DNA of 64,000 nucleotides from Vandiemenella viatica (lineage: Eukaryota; Arthropoda; Insecta; Orthoptera; Morabidae): positions 49,268,610-49,332,609 of the forward strand of contig CM061920.1 of NCBI GenBank assembly GCA_031002005.1, written 5' to 3'. The position numbers were made by a program, and so were the translations under genes. Positions 1-12,668 of the stretch are shown one piece after another; within the stretch, counting starts at the first letter, position 1; the number at the start of each line of letters is the position of its first letter. Under the pieces are notes generated by a model that made no database searches, was not told where the DNA came from, and saw only the letters and a program-made list of their open reading frames with translations.

Positions 1-633
1 AAATATTCAAACTCATACCCTCTAATTCTTTTTAAATCACTGTAGCTTACGTAAATAAGAAAATTTATCATCTTACGATGACGTTAAGCCGCACCAATTC
101 GACAAGAAAGTTTACGAAAAATGCTTATTTTAACAATCGCTTGATACGTGATTAAATCATTAAAAAAAAATATAGTTCTGGGTTAACAATGAAACCTTGA
201 CAACAAAAAAGTGATTCTTAATTTTTTAGTAAGACAGAAGTTTTAAAATTATCAGTGGTAATTTTTGGTGTTTTTGCAAGAAAATTGTTTCCGTTCTTCA
301 TCTGCTGCAATTAAACCATGAAACTCTTGCTTTAATTTTACAGCTCTTTCAGCTGTGTCGTTCAGACAGAAGACCTTTCTTTAAGCCTGTACAAAAACCG
401 CAGTTTCTTCCAATGAAGAAACATTTTATTGAAGAACACTGCTTTAAATTTTCAATTGAGAAAACAAATGTTTGCTCTTCGCTTATACAAATTTGTCGAG
501 GTTTTTCCTAAAACAAAATATAGGCAAGCATTGATCAAGTTGCAAAAGATGCAAAGAAATGTGCAATGTACATACAAGACAAGTTAATGTTACACACCAT
601 ACAAAATAGAACCGGATATTTCTGCCACCAAAG
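1..633. other. AT-rich flank, no gene seen
   Basis: Short open frames only, none with recognisable domains. The last four bases before the LTR element (634-637, GAGT) are its target-site duplication. Confidence 0.5.
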
Positions 634-637
634 GAGT

Positions 638-2274
638 TGTTAGGGTCGTAAGCCGTATCGGGGTCCGTATCGGCTTGTACACCTAAACTTGAAGTCATCC
701 AAAAATATTATTTAAAGTTCTATAACCGTGAAAAACCTTGGAGAATGCTAACTGTATAATGAAGACGGCCGCCACTTACAGATTAACCTCCTGTAAGAAA
801 GGTACTAAAGTAGAAATGAAAGTCTAAGTCCTGATCACTGTAGAATATATTCTTAAAATTTTTCACAGAATTTACAAAATGTCACAGTTAGCAATGGCAA
901 TCGGAGAAAATAATTTGCCGAAGATCACAAGTCATGAAACAGAACAGACCACACCACCCCGAATGAAATTGAAAGTTAAGATGATCACATGTCGGAAAGT
1001 TTCAGATTTCAATGGTTTGACACGCCTGTTTAGTAATGGCGTCGGTCAACCATGCTCCCCGGGTCCTGACTACCCATAAGCCACCGCGAGCCGGGATTTC
1101 TCAAAATTAAGAACACACGAGATGCGTGTGGACTCCTCAAGCCGTTCTGTTAAACTGGGGGAAGAGGCTGATGCGGCTAACTTTTATCAAAATGGCCTAC
1201 TGACCTAGACAATAGTCTACCTAGAAAAAGTTTCCCTCAACTGAGTGCTACCAGAAAATCACAAGATGAAGAGCGTAATGAGACAAGTGTAGTGATTTGG
1301 TTGGTTTTGTTTTTAGAGCTTCCAGATCGGTGAAAATGAATTTTGAAAGTTGGTTAATTTAAAAGCACATTTGTTTCGAGTATTGCGGTACGTCATTATA
1401 CGTCACATCCGAAAGATGGATTTGCAAAATTTTAGAATATCAAGTTAATACTATTTTCAAAGTGTTCCCCAGCCTTTGCTGAGTTCAATGGTGTAAAAAT
1501 CTTTTAAATCGGTTAAGGCTATCAGAAGTTATAGAATTTCTAAATTTTACTGGTTTCCTGGATGGTGCTATAATATATTCACTTTTTATTTCCAGTCTGT
1601 TGTGGCCTGAAACTAAATTTAAATCGTCCCTTTATTTTATTTAAGTACTTTAGAAAAGTTTTTAGTTCGTGAAACATGTTAGCCGGAAAGAAATTAAATT
1701 TACAAGTTAGTTGCTACGACGCCATCAAAAAGTGGACTTTTATTTATTTATATTTTCTTTTCATTAGTTGCTGATTATCGGAAACTTAAAGAATATTGAC
1801 TGGCCGGTTATTTTGCTTGGTTACATTTACTTTTAAAGCTCTGAAACTGTTTAGATGTGCTGAAATTAAATATTGAGCTCACTCCATGTGGAGATGCTTT
1901 AAAAATCATATTTACTGCTTTAAATTGGTCTGGAACTGCGAGTTATTAGTGAATTTAATATCAAATGGTGAAATTATAATTATTAAAGTGCTTTACAGTG
2001 TTCAATTTAGTGGAATATTAGTGTTATGGTTGTGTAACCAAACTTGTGTATTTTGCTTCAGAATTATTATGGATTACGCTCATTTAGGTGAGTTTATGGT
2101 TTATATTTTATTAGAAACTTCTTATTTATGGTTGTTATGTGTTGTTTATTTACTTCTCTGAACTTAAAGTGTTGTTATTTCGATTTCAAACTATGGTATC
2201 TTGTACTGAATGTTAACCTCAAACTTCACCGGATTTTAACTGAATATCGAAAATAGAGAGTAAGGTAGCTTACA
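638..2274 (-). repeat. Left LTR (3' LTR) of the 638-9791 element
   Basis: It is about 98% identical by eye to 8299-9791 from roughly position 958 to its end (for example 1886-2161 against 9403-9678). The first 320 bases differ from the partner LTR and instead match the LTR copies at 44047 and 62664. The 91-codon open frame inside it also occurs in the partner LTR, but it has no domain and is probably chance. Confidence 0.8.
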
Positions 2275-3489
2275 TGCCCCTGGAAGATTGAAGTCATTTT
2301 TGAAAGCAAAAACTGGCTGAACATCTTAAAGAAAAGAAAGAAAAAAACCCAAAAAGAAAGTTAAAATCCCCAAAAATTATTGAAAAATCCCCGAAATTTG
2401 GAAAATTCCCAAAAACTAAACTATCCCTAAACCTAAACGGTCTTTCTGTTTCCTCATTCACACCAAAAGTTACTACAAAAATATGAAATTATTTTTTCAT
2501 TCACACTTTTAATTGTTATAAGTTTCAAAACATTGAAAAAGAAAAATGAAAAAGTTATAAATCTACAAGTGTTATCAAAAATTCAAAATGTATATCACAA
2601 AGTTCAAAATATGAGAAACAAAATTATAAATATCAAATAGAAATTACAAATACTAAAGAACAAAATATTCAAGAAAAATAAGAAATCTTAAACCTAAACA
2701 TTCTTGAAATTACAAAAGAAAAATATCTTAACCCCAAATAATAATGTTTCACAGAAAATAGGGGTATTACAAAAAATAGAAGTTTCTCACAGAAAATGAG
2801 CCTTAGCTTGTTTCTGTCTTTCGTTTCATAAACGTCTTTATCTTACTTGTTATTTATCCCTAATTCCACTATTTTCTCACACATATTTTACTTAGAATGG
2901 GTAAAATCCCCAAGTCCTGTTCGGTCACAGAACGTAGTGCTAGAATTATATAAAACAAAAATCCCTAACACTGCCGAGAAATGTTCATGTCCCGGGTTCC
3001 TGACACAGCAGTCGCCCCAGGGACCTCGGTCAGTCGACTGATCTGCAGACAAATGAAACAAACAAACGACTCGTGTGTGAAGTGCTATAGTTTCCAACTT
3101 AATCTAAAAATACAAAAGAAATTACTAACTAAACATCCAAGAAAATAGTTAATTATAAAGAGAAATGAGCAATGAGTCATAAAAAACAGAAAATTATTCT
3201 TATTACCCAAAATCCGAAGATGGGCAGGTTGCAATAAAAATAATAACTATACAGATACCAAAATATTCATAAGAAGGAGTACACAACAAAAAAAAAATAC
3301 TTTTTTCATAAATTAAGAATATTATACCAGTCTGCTGAATGGCTTTACAAATGGGACTGTATTTAACACTAAAGAAAGACACCCAAACAAAAACCAGGGT
3401 GTGAACTGGTAAACTAAACACCAGAAATTTTTCTCAAAATATCCATCTTAATACTAGCATAATGTACAAATATAATCTTAGGAACTATA

Positions 3490-3640
3490 GGAAACGCAGT
3501 TTCCTTTCAGCAGTACACTGCTGCGACAAGTTAAAGGCAACAAAGTTGTGAGAGACCAGTACACTGGTCCATTGTGACAATAGTGTAGGGAAATATTAAA
3601 TCGCATCGTACGATGTAAATGGGTACCACTTGTAAACCCA
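3490..3640. repeat. Cluster of short hairpins
   Basis: Consecutive short inverted repeats: GGAAACGCAGTTTCC (3490-3504), CAGCAGTACACTGCTG (3508-3523), GACCAGTACACTGGTC (3554-3569), ATTGTGACAAT (3571-3581), the perfect palindrome CATCGTACGATG (3604-3615), and TGGGT...ACCCA (3620-3640). Two share the core AGTACACT. They lie in the retroelement's internal non-coding part. Function unknown. Confidence 0.6.
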
Positions 3641-4450
3641 TGTAGGTCTATATCTTAAGGAATGTAATGTATTAGTGTATACTTTTACCTCCTATAGTCC
3701 TCATTTACTATGCAAGGGGGCACAAAATTCAAAACCAAATACAGTGTAAGGAATATATATAATAAATGTTGGGTATCACTGTTGCAAAGAGTAAGGAGTA
3801 TATGTATGCCTCCTATCATCATAAATGTCTAATAATTCTCTAGGCGCAAGGAACAATCATCTTGCTCTATCCAAGTATTCCCAATGTTACATCTTATTAA
3901 AAACACAAGGGTAAATATCTAAACAAACGAGTTCTCAGATTAATCCTCCACAATGAGAAACAAAACTAACATCTACATTGAAATCGCATCTCAGAAAGTA
4001 CATTACTTGCAAACAATTCAGTTATGTCAGCGCTGATCTCTTTAGAGGATGTTGATATACTGTGTGTTCTATGTTTTTCCTAATCCTAATTGTGTGTATG
4101 AACAACGACAGTGGCGCCTACAGGGGAACATAATGCTTATATACTATCACGGGTGTCGTGCTGGTCTGTATAGTCATACACTTAGTTTGATGAATGGGGA
4201 ATGTGTCACGCCCATATATGAGATGTAACAGGTATGTCATTTAACAGGAAATACCTAGAGCTCTGCTACCCCTGCGGATCTGAATCAACACTGGAACAGA
4301 GTCCTGACTATCCTACTGCACCTCCTCCATGTTCATGCACAAAATGAGGTCGCCCTGTGTGTTCCTATTGCAATGAAATAAACAGATACCTATATATATA
4401 AATGAGGTCATCTCCTCCCTGGGTCGATCCTAAAAATGCCATGATGCAGA

Positions 4451-4600
4451 TAATAATAATAATAATACTGGATCCTCGGGCAAGTCTTCGCTTCCTGGCC
4501 CAAATGTAATAATAATAATAATAGGAATGGGTGGAAATGCCAATAATAATAATAAGGATCGCAGGCAAGTCTTAGCTACACGTTTCCTGGTCCTGAAATA
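4451..4600. repeat. TAA microsatellite with a repeated flank
   Basis: Three TAA runs (4451-4477, 4506-4523, 4541-4556). The flanking motif GGATC...GGCAAGTCTT...TTCCTGG appears twice, so this is a short degenerate tandem duplication. The isoleucine-rich frames read here are artefacts of the repeat. Confidence 0.6.
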
Positions 4601-4997
4601 AAGTCGCATTCCCCCCAATATAATGTTACTGCTTCTCTGCCATCCACCCCCCTTTCAGTAACATAGAAACACAAGTATTATCTCCACCCCTTATTCAAAA
4701 AGAGCTTTCACTTCCTCACTATCACAAATAAATTCCTTTCCTTGACAGTCTCTCTCAGCATCTCTCAGCTCCATCTCCCATGTATCAGACATCTCATCAA
4801 ACCCAGTCTGGCAAATAACTTCCCTAGGTAGCTGGTTACTAAATAACATTTGAATGTACGCAAAAGAAAAACCAAGGTCAAGCAAAAGGTCAAGCTCCAT
4901 TACAACCTTAAAAATTACTATCAGCTTCATGAAGAAGTCAGCAAAACATATATGAAATATAGCAAAAGGAAAAAAATATACAAAATCCTTGGCAATA

Positions 4998-7127
4998 TTA
5001 ACTGTCTATATGTGCAAAATCTGAAAAAACATCAACTGACATATACACCATAACATGGATTAATGTTTGTGAACCTCCCTGTATATCAAGGGCAAATATT
5101 TTGAGTTTGAGGACATTCCTCTTGTCATCAAATAGTGTTTTCTCTTTTGGTGGGAAAGGGTTGAAGTTGCTTTTCATCTTAGCTCCCCTCCCACAACAAA
5201 CTGCTTTCAGAATAAATCTTTTTCTCCCAACCTTCCTGTGTTGAGAGCCAAATGAAGAAGTGGAGGGTGAAATCATTTCAAAAACAACTGTGGTCTGGGA
5301 ACAATATAAAAATTGATCAGCATTGTGGTTACTGGGTGGCTTGCCCCTGGAAAATCTGGCATCCCAGCAGTGTATACTTTCCAAAATATGAAAGGATACC
5401 AAAATGTCAGTCTCCTGCTGACTTGAATACTTTTGAAAAAGAATAGTGGCCATTGTATGTTTTTGAATATTCAAAATATCTGCTGGTTGTTTGAAAAACA
5501 ATGGCCAATTTCGGGTAAAAGGGGTAGGGAACATCTGTTCATGAATTTTCAATTTTAGTTCGTCCACAAAAGAGGGCTTCCTCAGCCTTGGTTTCATGAA
5601 AACAGTGGTGGTTGGATGAAGTGAACCCACAGTATGTAATGTAGAATCTACTGACTGCATATCAGGAATCAGCTGGTCTGGAGGGTCAAGTACTGAATCA
5701 GAGCAAATAGCAATAAGTGGAGTTGCTGGAGGTATTATGTGTTGCTCAGCGGAGGGTTGGGGTGGGGTGGGTGTTACAAGCTCAGTTGTGTCATCTACCA
5801 GCTGTTCAGTGGTGGGGACAAGTAGTGCCTCTGTAGCAGTAGGCTCTGAGTGAACCGCAATAAGGTCAGCTATAACCATCTGCTGTGGTGGCAAAATCTG
5901 CACATTCTTCTGGATAGCTGGAGGCTCTGGTTCAATTGGACATTGTTTACGAGTATGGGATTCCTGTTGTGAAGTATGCCAAGTATAGGTTTCTTGGTAC
6001 TGAACCTCCACATTAATAGCAACTGAATAAGTCTGAAAATGTTCCACAATAGTGTCTTTAATAACATCAGTTTGGTGTTGAACCTGCTGAACCACCAAAT
6101 CCATTGAAGCATTATTTTGAACTAAAGAATGATTGAGTTGTTTCAACTCTCCCATATAGTGGGCAAATTGTGTATTAATTTGTTGTGTGGTGTTTCTCAG
6201 ATCTGCAAGGTCCTGAGTTTGTTTACTTAATTCCAGGTTATGTTGGTTAATAGTATTTTTAAGGTGTTTAAGTTCTTGAGATTGTTGGTCAAATTTGTGA
6301 TCAAAGTGGTTACTTAAGTCTTGTGTCAGTTCTTGTTTCTGTTGTTCGGCAGTTTCTTTAAATTCTTGTTTTTGTTGGTTGGCAGTTTCCTTGATGAGGT
6401 TGGTAAGTGCCATTAACATCTGATGTGTATCCATATCCATAGGAGGAGAAACTGTTTGTAAATTGTCCACAGTGGGTGTAGTTAAGGGAAGTGAAACTTC
6501 CTGTTTCAGTAAGTTCTCACAAAAAGATGTAAAGTTTGACAGAAGGTCTTTCATAGTTTTAATCTCAAGGGTTTTCATGTCTGTAAAGAGGGCTAGCATC
6601 TCCTTAAATGGTGGATCTATTATGGTTAGAATGTACTCAAATTGAACTGTCAACTGTTGTAGTTGATCAGCATCAGCCCAAGACTCTAACATTCATCTAC
6701 AGTGGAGTAATTTCTTATCAAATTCAGATTTGACTGCTAATGGAGTTCCGTTTACTTGTTTGGCAAGTTGGTTCTGTGTTTCAATATCCCCCGAGAATTT
6801 CAATTTCCATCTTTCAATCTTAAGTAAAACAAAATTTCTATCGGCCTTTGACAGTATGTGTTGCTGTATGCCACCATGAGCATACATCGCTGTGTTTTTC
6901 TAATCTTCACACTTTCCCATAGCGAAATTCCAAACCCATTGACATTTGTCATTGTATTGATCTTGGAATCTTAGTATACATTTCTTAACTTCCTCTGTGT
7001 ACGAACCTAATAGTGGTGGGATCTTCAGACCCTTTTCAATCGCCTGCAAATCTTTACATAAAGCATCTATATGTATAATGACAAAGTCAGGGTGCTCGAT
7101 GACTGATGAAAATAGTTGAAATGACAA
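4998..7127 (-). pseudogene. Gag-like coiled-coil protein, two in-frame stops
   Basis: One reading frame runs from 7127 to 4998 (710 codons), broken only by a stop at 6902-6900 and another at 6695-6693. The last 564 codons are uninterrupted. The middle part is rich in Q, L, E, K and N with heptad-like spacing (a run of KQE/QQKQEL repeats), which predicts a coiled coil. A proline- and threonine-rich segment follows, then a basic C-terminal part. I see no CCHC zinc knuckle, protease or RT motif. Calling it Gag rests on its place between a putative primer site and the non-coding 3' part, not on homology. It is the only long frame in the element. It could instead be a captured host coiled-coil gene. 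Confidence 0.5.
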
Positions 7128-8298
7128 AGTACTAAATGTGTAAACTGAAAAGTATGAAAGGGGAAACCCAGTTCAAATAAAAGGGAATAATGCTTAAAAA
7201 TTAACAATCGCAAAAAGTAGCCAGTAAGGCTATTGGCCACAAAGTAATGCCAAACAGCTGTTTCCCAAATTCGGTGAAATTCAATCACAAAACACATGAA
7301 AATATGGTAACCCCAAAACCAAAATACATTCACAAACTATCTTATACTAAACCTGTGGAAAAAAAACATACAAAAACAATGAAAATGAATGCAAGAGAGA
7401 AAAATTTTTTTTTTCCACACGCAATGTATCTTGTAGACCGAAAGGTAAACAAAGCAACGATATTAGTGCACAAAGTAGCCAGTATCTATAGCGCACTCTC
7501 TGAAGTTAGGTTGTTGTATCTCAGGCGACTAAGAATCTTTGACGTTAAGCTGAAGAGCTGACTATGAGATTCGCAACTCAAATATGAAAACACAATGTCA
7601 CTTTTCAAAAGTATACAAAAAATAGAAAAACTAGGGATGCTCCAATAGTAGAAAAAATAATAGTAAACCCTGTAAAATCGGGTGAGTGGTAATACGCCAC
7701 TAGGTGCTACCGTAATAGCTAATAAGATAGAAAAAATGCCGCTACTGTGGTTGTAGCGTTGAAGAACATTGAAAATGTTTCGGGCAACTATTGGTTTGAA
7801 GAAATGTTGAGGTGCAGTGGTCAAAATACCCGTGAAGAGACACTGCACTGACAGGAAAGATGCCTCCGGCAAAACTTGGATGCCACCACGGTCCGAGGTA
7901 GAGGCGCCCTACTTCGTTACTATAATGAAAAACACTTATCTTTTGTGAGAGCCGGATGGCTAGTAGGCGACAGCAGTTGTCGCCGGCGAAGTGCTGTGTA
8001 GCGATGGCCGAGCTCACACAGCTGATCTCCCGGACGAATGTGTCAGCATCCCAGGGATGAAGGGAGAAGTTGGCCGAAGTCGTTGGTCGGTGTCTGCAAC
8101 ATCAGCTGCGAGGTGACATCCCGGGTACAAAGTGTGTACCCCACACTCTGACGTGCTGTACTCTCAATGGCGGCTGGGAGGCTGAGTGGTCAGGAACTTT
8201 GACGAAAATATCCAAAAAGTGGCACTGTTGGTTGAATATCACTGTGCGGTCTGTCTTCTGTATCACAGCTCTACTGAGCACGCGTCACTACGATCCCA
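7128..8298 (-). other. Leader of the LTR element with putative primer-binding site
   Basis: Lies between the 5' LTR and the Gag-like frame. The minus strand directly after the LTR reads TGGGATCGTAGTGACG. The same TGGGATC follows the LTR edge in the related element at 14801, which supports a real primer-binding site. I could not match it to a tRNA. Overlapping minus frames at 7486-8017 have no domain. Confidence 0.45.
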
Positions 8299-9791
8299 TG
8301 TTAGGGTCTATCAATTTGAAATGAAAGAGAGGAGTTGGAATCCCTGACAGGATACATTCTTAAAATTTTCACTCATCTCGGCGAAAATAAATTTAAAAAA
8401 TGACTTGTAAGAGTTCAGTAAAACATGTCGTCACCCGAATATAAGTTGTCAAGGAATGGAACTGAACCGAGGACGATACCCCGAATGAAATTGAAAGTTA
8501 AGATGATCACATGTCGGAAAGTTTTAGACTTTAGAGGTTGCCACGCCTGTTTAGTAATGGCGTCGGTCAACCATGCTCCCCGGGTCCTGACTACCCATAA
8601 GCCACCGCGAGCCGGGATTTCTCAAAATTAAGAACACACGAGATGCGTGTGGACTCCTCAAGCCGTTCTGTTAAACTGGGGGAAGAGGCTGATGCGGCTA
8701 ACTTTTATCAAAATGGCCTACTGACCTAGACAATAGTCTACCTAGAAAAAGTTTCCCTCAACTGAGTGCTACCAGAAAATCACAAGATGAAGAGCGTAAA
8801 GAGACAAGTGAAGTGATTTGGTTGGTTTTGTTTTTAGAGCTTCCAGACCGGTGAAAATGAATTTTGAAAGTTGGTTAATTTAAAAGCACATTTGTTTCGA
8901 GTATTGCGATACGTCATTATACGTCACATCCGAAAGATAGATTTGCAAAATTTTAGAATATCAAGTTAATACTATTTTCAAAGTGTTCCCCAGCCTTTGC
9001 TGAGTCAATGGTGTAAAAATCTTTTAAATCGGTTAAGGCTATCAGAAGTTATAGAATTTCTAAATTTTACTGGTTTCCTGGATGGTGCCATAATATATTC
9101 ACTTTTTATTTCCAGTCTGTTGTGGCCTGAAACTAAATTTAAATCGTACCTTTATTTTATTTAAGTACTTTAGAAAAGTTTTTAGTTCGTAAACATGTTA
9201 GCCGGAAAGAAATTAAATTTACAAGTTAGTTGCTACGACGCCATCAAAAAGTGGACTTTTATTTATTTATATTTTCTTTTCATTAGTTGCTGGTTATCGG
9301 AAACTTAAAGAATATTGACTGGCCGGTTATTTTGTTTGGTTACATTTACTTTTAAAGCTCTGAAACTTTAGATGTGCTGAAATCAAATATTGAGCTCACT
9401 CCATGTGGAGATGCTTTAAAAATCATATTTACTGCTTTAAATTGGTCTGGAACTGCGAGTTATTAGTGAATTTAATATCAAATGGTGAAATTATAATTAT
9501 TAAAGTGCTTTACAGTGTTCAATTTAGTGGAATATTAGTGTTATGGTTGTGTAACCAAACTTGTGTATTTTGCTTCAGAATTATTATGGATTACGCTCAT
9601 TTAGGTGAGTTTATGGTTTATATTTTATTAGAAACTTCTTATTTATGGTTGTTATGTGTTGTTTATTTACTCCTCTGAACTTAAAGTGTTGTTATTTCGA
9701 TTTCAAACTATGGTATCTTGTACTGAATGCTAACCTCAAACTTCGCCGGATTTTAACTGAATATTGAAAATAGAGAGTTAGGTAGCTTACA
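8299..9791 (-). repeat. Right LTR (5' LTR) of the 638-9791 element
   Basis: Starts TGTTAGGGTC like the left LTR, then differs for about 180 bases. From about 8478 onward it is nearly identical to 958-2274. Ends at 9791 before GAGT. It is 144 bases shorter than its partner, all of it in the divergent part. Confidence 0.8.
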
Positions 9792-10039
9792 GAGTGTACC
9801 TTTCTACAAAGACAGATGTACTCTCCCTTTCCAAATTATGTACCATTTTACATTCCTTGCTCAATTTAAGTTGGAAACTTAGGAAACGTATCTTGAGTGA
9901 GTAAATGCTCTTGCCAAACATCATTTTTGTTGCAGTGTATGAGGATGCCATGTTTTCAGTTCTTTTTCACTAGCTACATTTAAAAATATAACTCGTAGCT
10001 CAATTAGTTCTCTGTAGTCATCTCTCACAAAGGATTTTT

Positions 10040-10730
10040 TTAATTTCAGATAGAAATGTAACAACTACTCAATTTTGTGTCATTGAAATGTTTCTTCGGA
10101 GTGCTTATATCAATTTGATGCCGTAATGCAAAAAGTAACAACTTTCCTTCTAACATTTTCTCCAGAAAAGCCCAGGTGCCAGTGAGATGACCTATGTTAG
10201 ATGCTATTGTGTCACAGCTCATTATCTGCACTCACACTTACTCAGAGCATTCAGACAACTTCACCTTTGTCTTTATCACAAGAAGTTGTTCCCTATTATG
10301 AAACATAATTATGAAATAGATTTGCAGTCGTTCTTCTTTGGAACTTCTTACGCCCATACCAGGCAACAACTTGCCATCCCACTGAATGGTCACGACTTGG
10401 GACGCGTCATTTTAAAATTGGTTATTATAGCTTCTGCTCATTCCCTCCTTGTTTGTGTCCTCATTCGTTGAATTGAAGACTTGCTTCATAAAAATTATCA
10501 ATACTAAATCCAACTGCTTCCATGATAACTGGAAGAACGTAAACTGATGCTCTTAAACTTTACTGGCATCTATCTAAGGCAGCTATTAATTTAGGAGTAG
10601 TGATATTTTATTCTCCTGTTCTTTGCAGCAGTTCCTGATTGTATTATTTCGGGTGTGTTTGTTAAATGCTCTTCCTAACCTTCTCCAGAATTAGAAAATG
10701 TGTCATTCAGTTCTTCAGATAGCATGAACA
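10040..10730 (-). pseudogene. Decayed arthropod transposon-type protein fragment
   Basis: The minus strand reads, in broken frames, a QWDGKLLP-like stretch near 10380, then SCDTIASNIGH near 10210 and LLLFALRH near 10130. I recall this order (WDGKLLP, then D-T-x-x-S-N-T-G, then a CRHH-like motif) from a large family of uncharacterised transposon-related proteins in arthropods. A further conserved-looking piece lies near 10560-10640. Several stops and indels separate the pieces. The family has no firm superfamily name that I can give. The longest clean frame is 10046-10231. Confidence 0.45.
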
Positions 10731-10760
10731 AATCATAGGACACTGAAGAGATTGATTACC

Positions 10761-11643
10761 CACCCGCCTACATATATTTAAGTGTTTTTCTCTTAATTTA
10801 TTTTCATTTGTTTTACCATTTCTTCTTTTTCATCTAGTTTTACATCCCTGCCAAGCAACCTGGTATTAGGTTCTTTGGTGGTTTAATTTATATATATTGA
10901 TTAATTAAAAGGTCCACCAAAAGGTTATGTTGAAGATTTGTTTATTTGCTCAAAACAAAGTCAGCGATATTCACAAGCATAGATACAATACAGAGATGCA
11001 CTTCTGAGCCGTCGCAAATAAAACCTCTGTGAACTCAACTTGAAAAACTAGCTGGATGAATCTCTCTGTAAAACTGAATACTGAATCTGTCCAGCCGATC
11101 TGTTGATATAGTCTCTATCGAAATTACGAGAATTCTTCAAAGGCCGATATTTCTCTAACATTAACAATCACTCAAACAATCAAACATATTAAAAACAATT
11201 GGAATTAATACAAAATTACTTAACAACATTACAAAATGATCAGAAATGGTAATTAGAGATACTTAAATACAAAATTATTTGCAGAAATCATCTCAAACTG
11301 TATAAAATTGTCCTGTAGACATCATAACTTGCATTAATACATGGAATTACAAACATTTAAGAAATTATCTTGCAGCATTCGGTTCTTAAACATAGTAAAT
11401 GGACTTTAAATAATTTTCTTTCATAAAAAAAGTCTATATACACTGAGTTACAAGAAATTACAAAACAAACATACCAGATCATATTCAAGCAAACTTTAGC
11501 TCACTACAAATACTTCATACAGTACAATACTATTCAAAATTCAGGTATGAGGGCTGTTACACTGGTCTTTCTGGCTCTCTTTCTGTCACTGCAAGAAGAT
11601 TTTACGCTCCTTTCTTTACATCCTATCGAGGCCATAAGCATGT
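10761..11643. other. Unassigned AT-rich repeat-like DNA
   Basis: No coding signal. 10930-11130 is less AT-rich and carries an AATAAA on the minus strand (complement of 10940-10951), so it could be an LTR or LINE end, but I found no matching target-site duplication. Confidence 0.3.
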
Positions 11644-12668
11644 GCAATACTCAGTGCCAGATCTGGGGGGGGGGGGGGGCAAACCGGGGCTATTGCCCCG
11701 GGCGACAACTTCAGGGGGGCGCCAAAATCATGTGTTGTTGGCATCTTTTAATAAGCGCCAAGGCGAAATATTCATGTGCTGCAAACCCTGTTTTTAGGTA
11801 AAGCGCCGTGGTACACTGACCGTGGCGGCAACTTGAAAGGACGGAAAATTCATTGTTCAGTGACAGAGCGGCCTTAACAAAGCTCTATTCACGGAATGGA
11901 GTTCATTCCGTTTGTTAGCGGGAATTCCCGATATTCTTTGATTTATAAAGTTTGCCGGCTGATGTTCACATTTTTGCAGCTGCATTCGAGTGATTAGCCC
12001 AGTTTTGCTTTAATATCTACTTTTGTGCTGGACGAGTTTAAATATTTATTACTGGAAACGAACCATTAACAGGTAAGGAAGAATCTATCGTTATCAAATA
12101 TCTCAGCGTTTCTCATCCTTTGTTAATCCGAGGACCAGTAAAATGTAAAAAAAAAAAAAAAACTAATCGGCTTCTTACCTCTGTATATATTATGCACTAA
12201 ACCTATCAATTGTTATTAGCATATACCGCCATTTCTCAAGACATATGCCTACAATAAAGCACTCATAAAACGTCGCTCTCCGAAAACGTATTTAGGGGAT
12301 AGGCTGTTAAGCAGCCCTATCCTGAAAATACCAGATTTTTCTGGTAATTGAAATATTGTTTTTAGAAAGTTTGGATTACTAGCTTATTAATGCTTACAGT
12401 CTTATGCATGACGGGACGATTTCCTTTTTTTTGGTATTTCACTAATATTTTTTTGATATGATGCCTTTGAGAATCAATTTTTTTAAAATTCTTCCTTCGG
12501 ATAACTTACACCATCCTCACATACCATAGATTGGTAACGCTGAAATATATTATAACGTTAACTTATTTCTTTCTGGCAAATTACTGTTTATGTTAGCGCT
12601 TAATCCACGATATAAAATAATGAAAATTTTGCCCACGCCTGGTCTCCCTCTATCAAATAAATTAAGAT

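Larger units (their letters stand above)
2275..4997. other. Non-coding internal region of the LTR element
   Basis: AT-rich, with only short frames. It holds the hairpin cluster (3490-3640) and the TAA-repeat tract (4451-4600). In element orientation this is the stretch between the Gag-like frame and the 3' LTR, where pol would normally sit. No pol remnant is visible. Confidence 0.55.
638..9791 (-). mobile_element. Full-length LTR retroelement, Gag-like frame only, minus orientation
   Basis: The element begins TGTTAGGGTC and ends GTAGCTTACA (TG...CA), and is flanked on both sides by the same 4-bp duplication GAGT (634-637 and 9792-9795). The two LTRs are 638-2274 and 8299-9791. The internal 6.0 kb has one long degenerate minus-strand frame (4998-7127). 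I see no protease, reverse transcriptase, RNase H or integrase motif on either strand. Orientation is inferred from that frame, so the right LTR is the 5' LTR. Next to it the minus strand reads TGGGATCG, a TGG start typical of a primer-binding site. Beside the left LTR a short purine run (AGGGG) precedes TGTAAGC. The structure resembles non-autonomous gag-only LTR elements mobilised in trans. Confidence 0.8.

Noticed and set aside
1886..2161. 91-codon frame repeated exactly at 9403-9678
   Set aside because: Identity is explained by the two LTRs of one element; the peptide is hydrophobic, AT-biased and without domain.
4365..4618. Isoleucine-rich minus frames
   Set aside because: Translation of the TAA microsatellite.
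10928..11561. Solo LTR candidate (TGTTGAAG...TTACA)
   Set aside because: Flanks GTTA and CTGG do not match.
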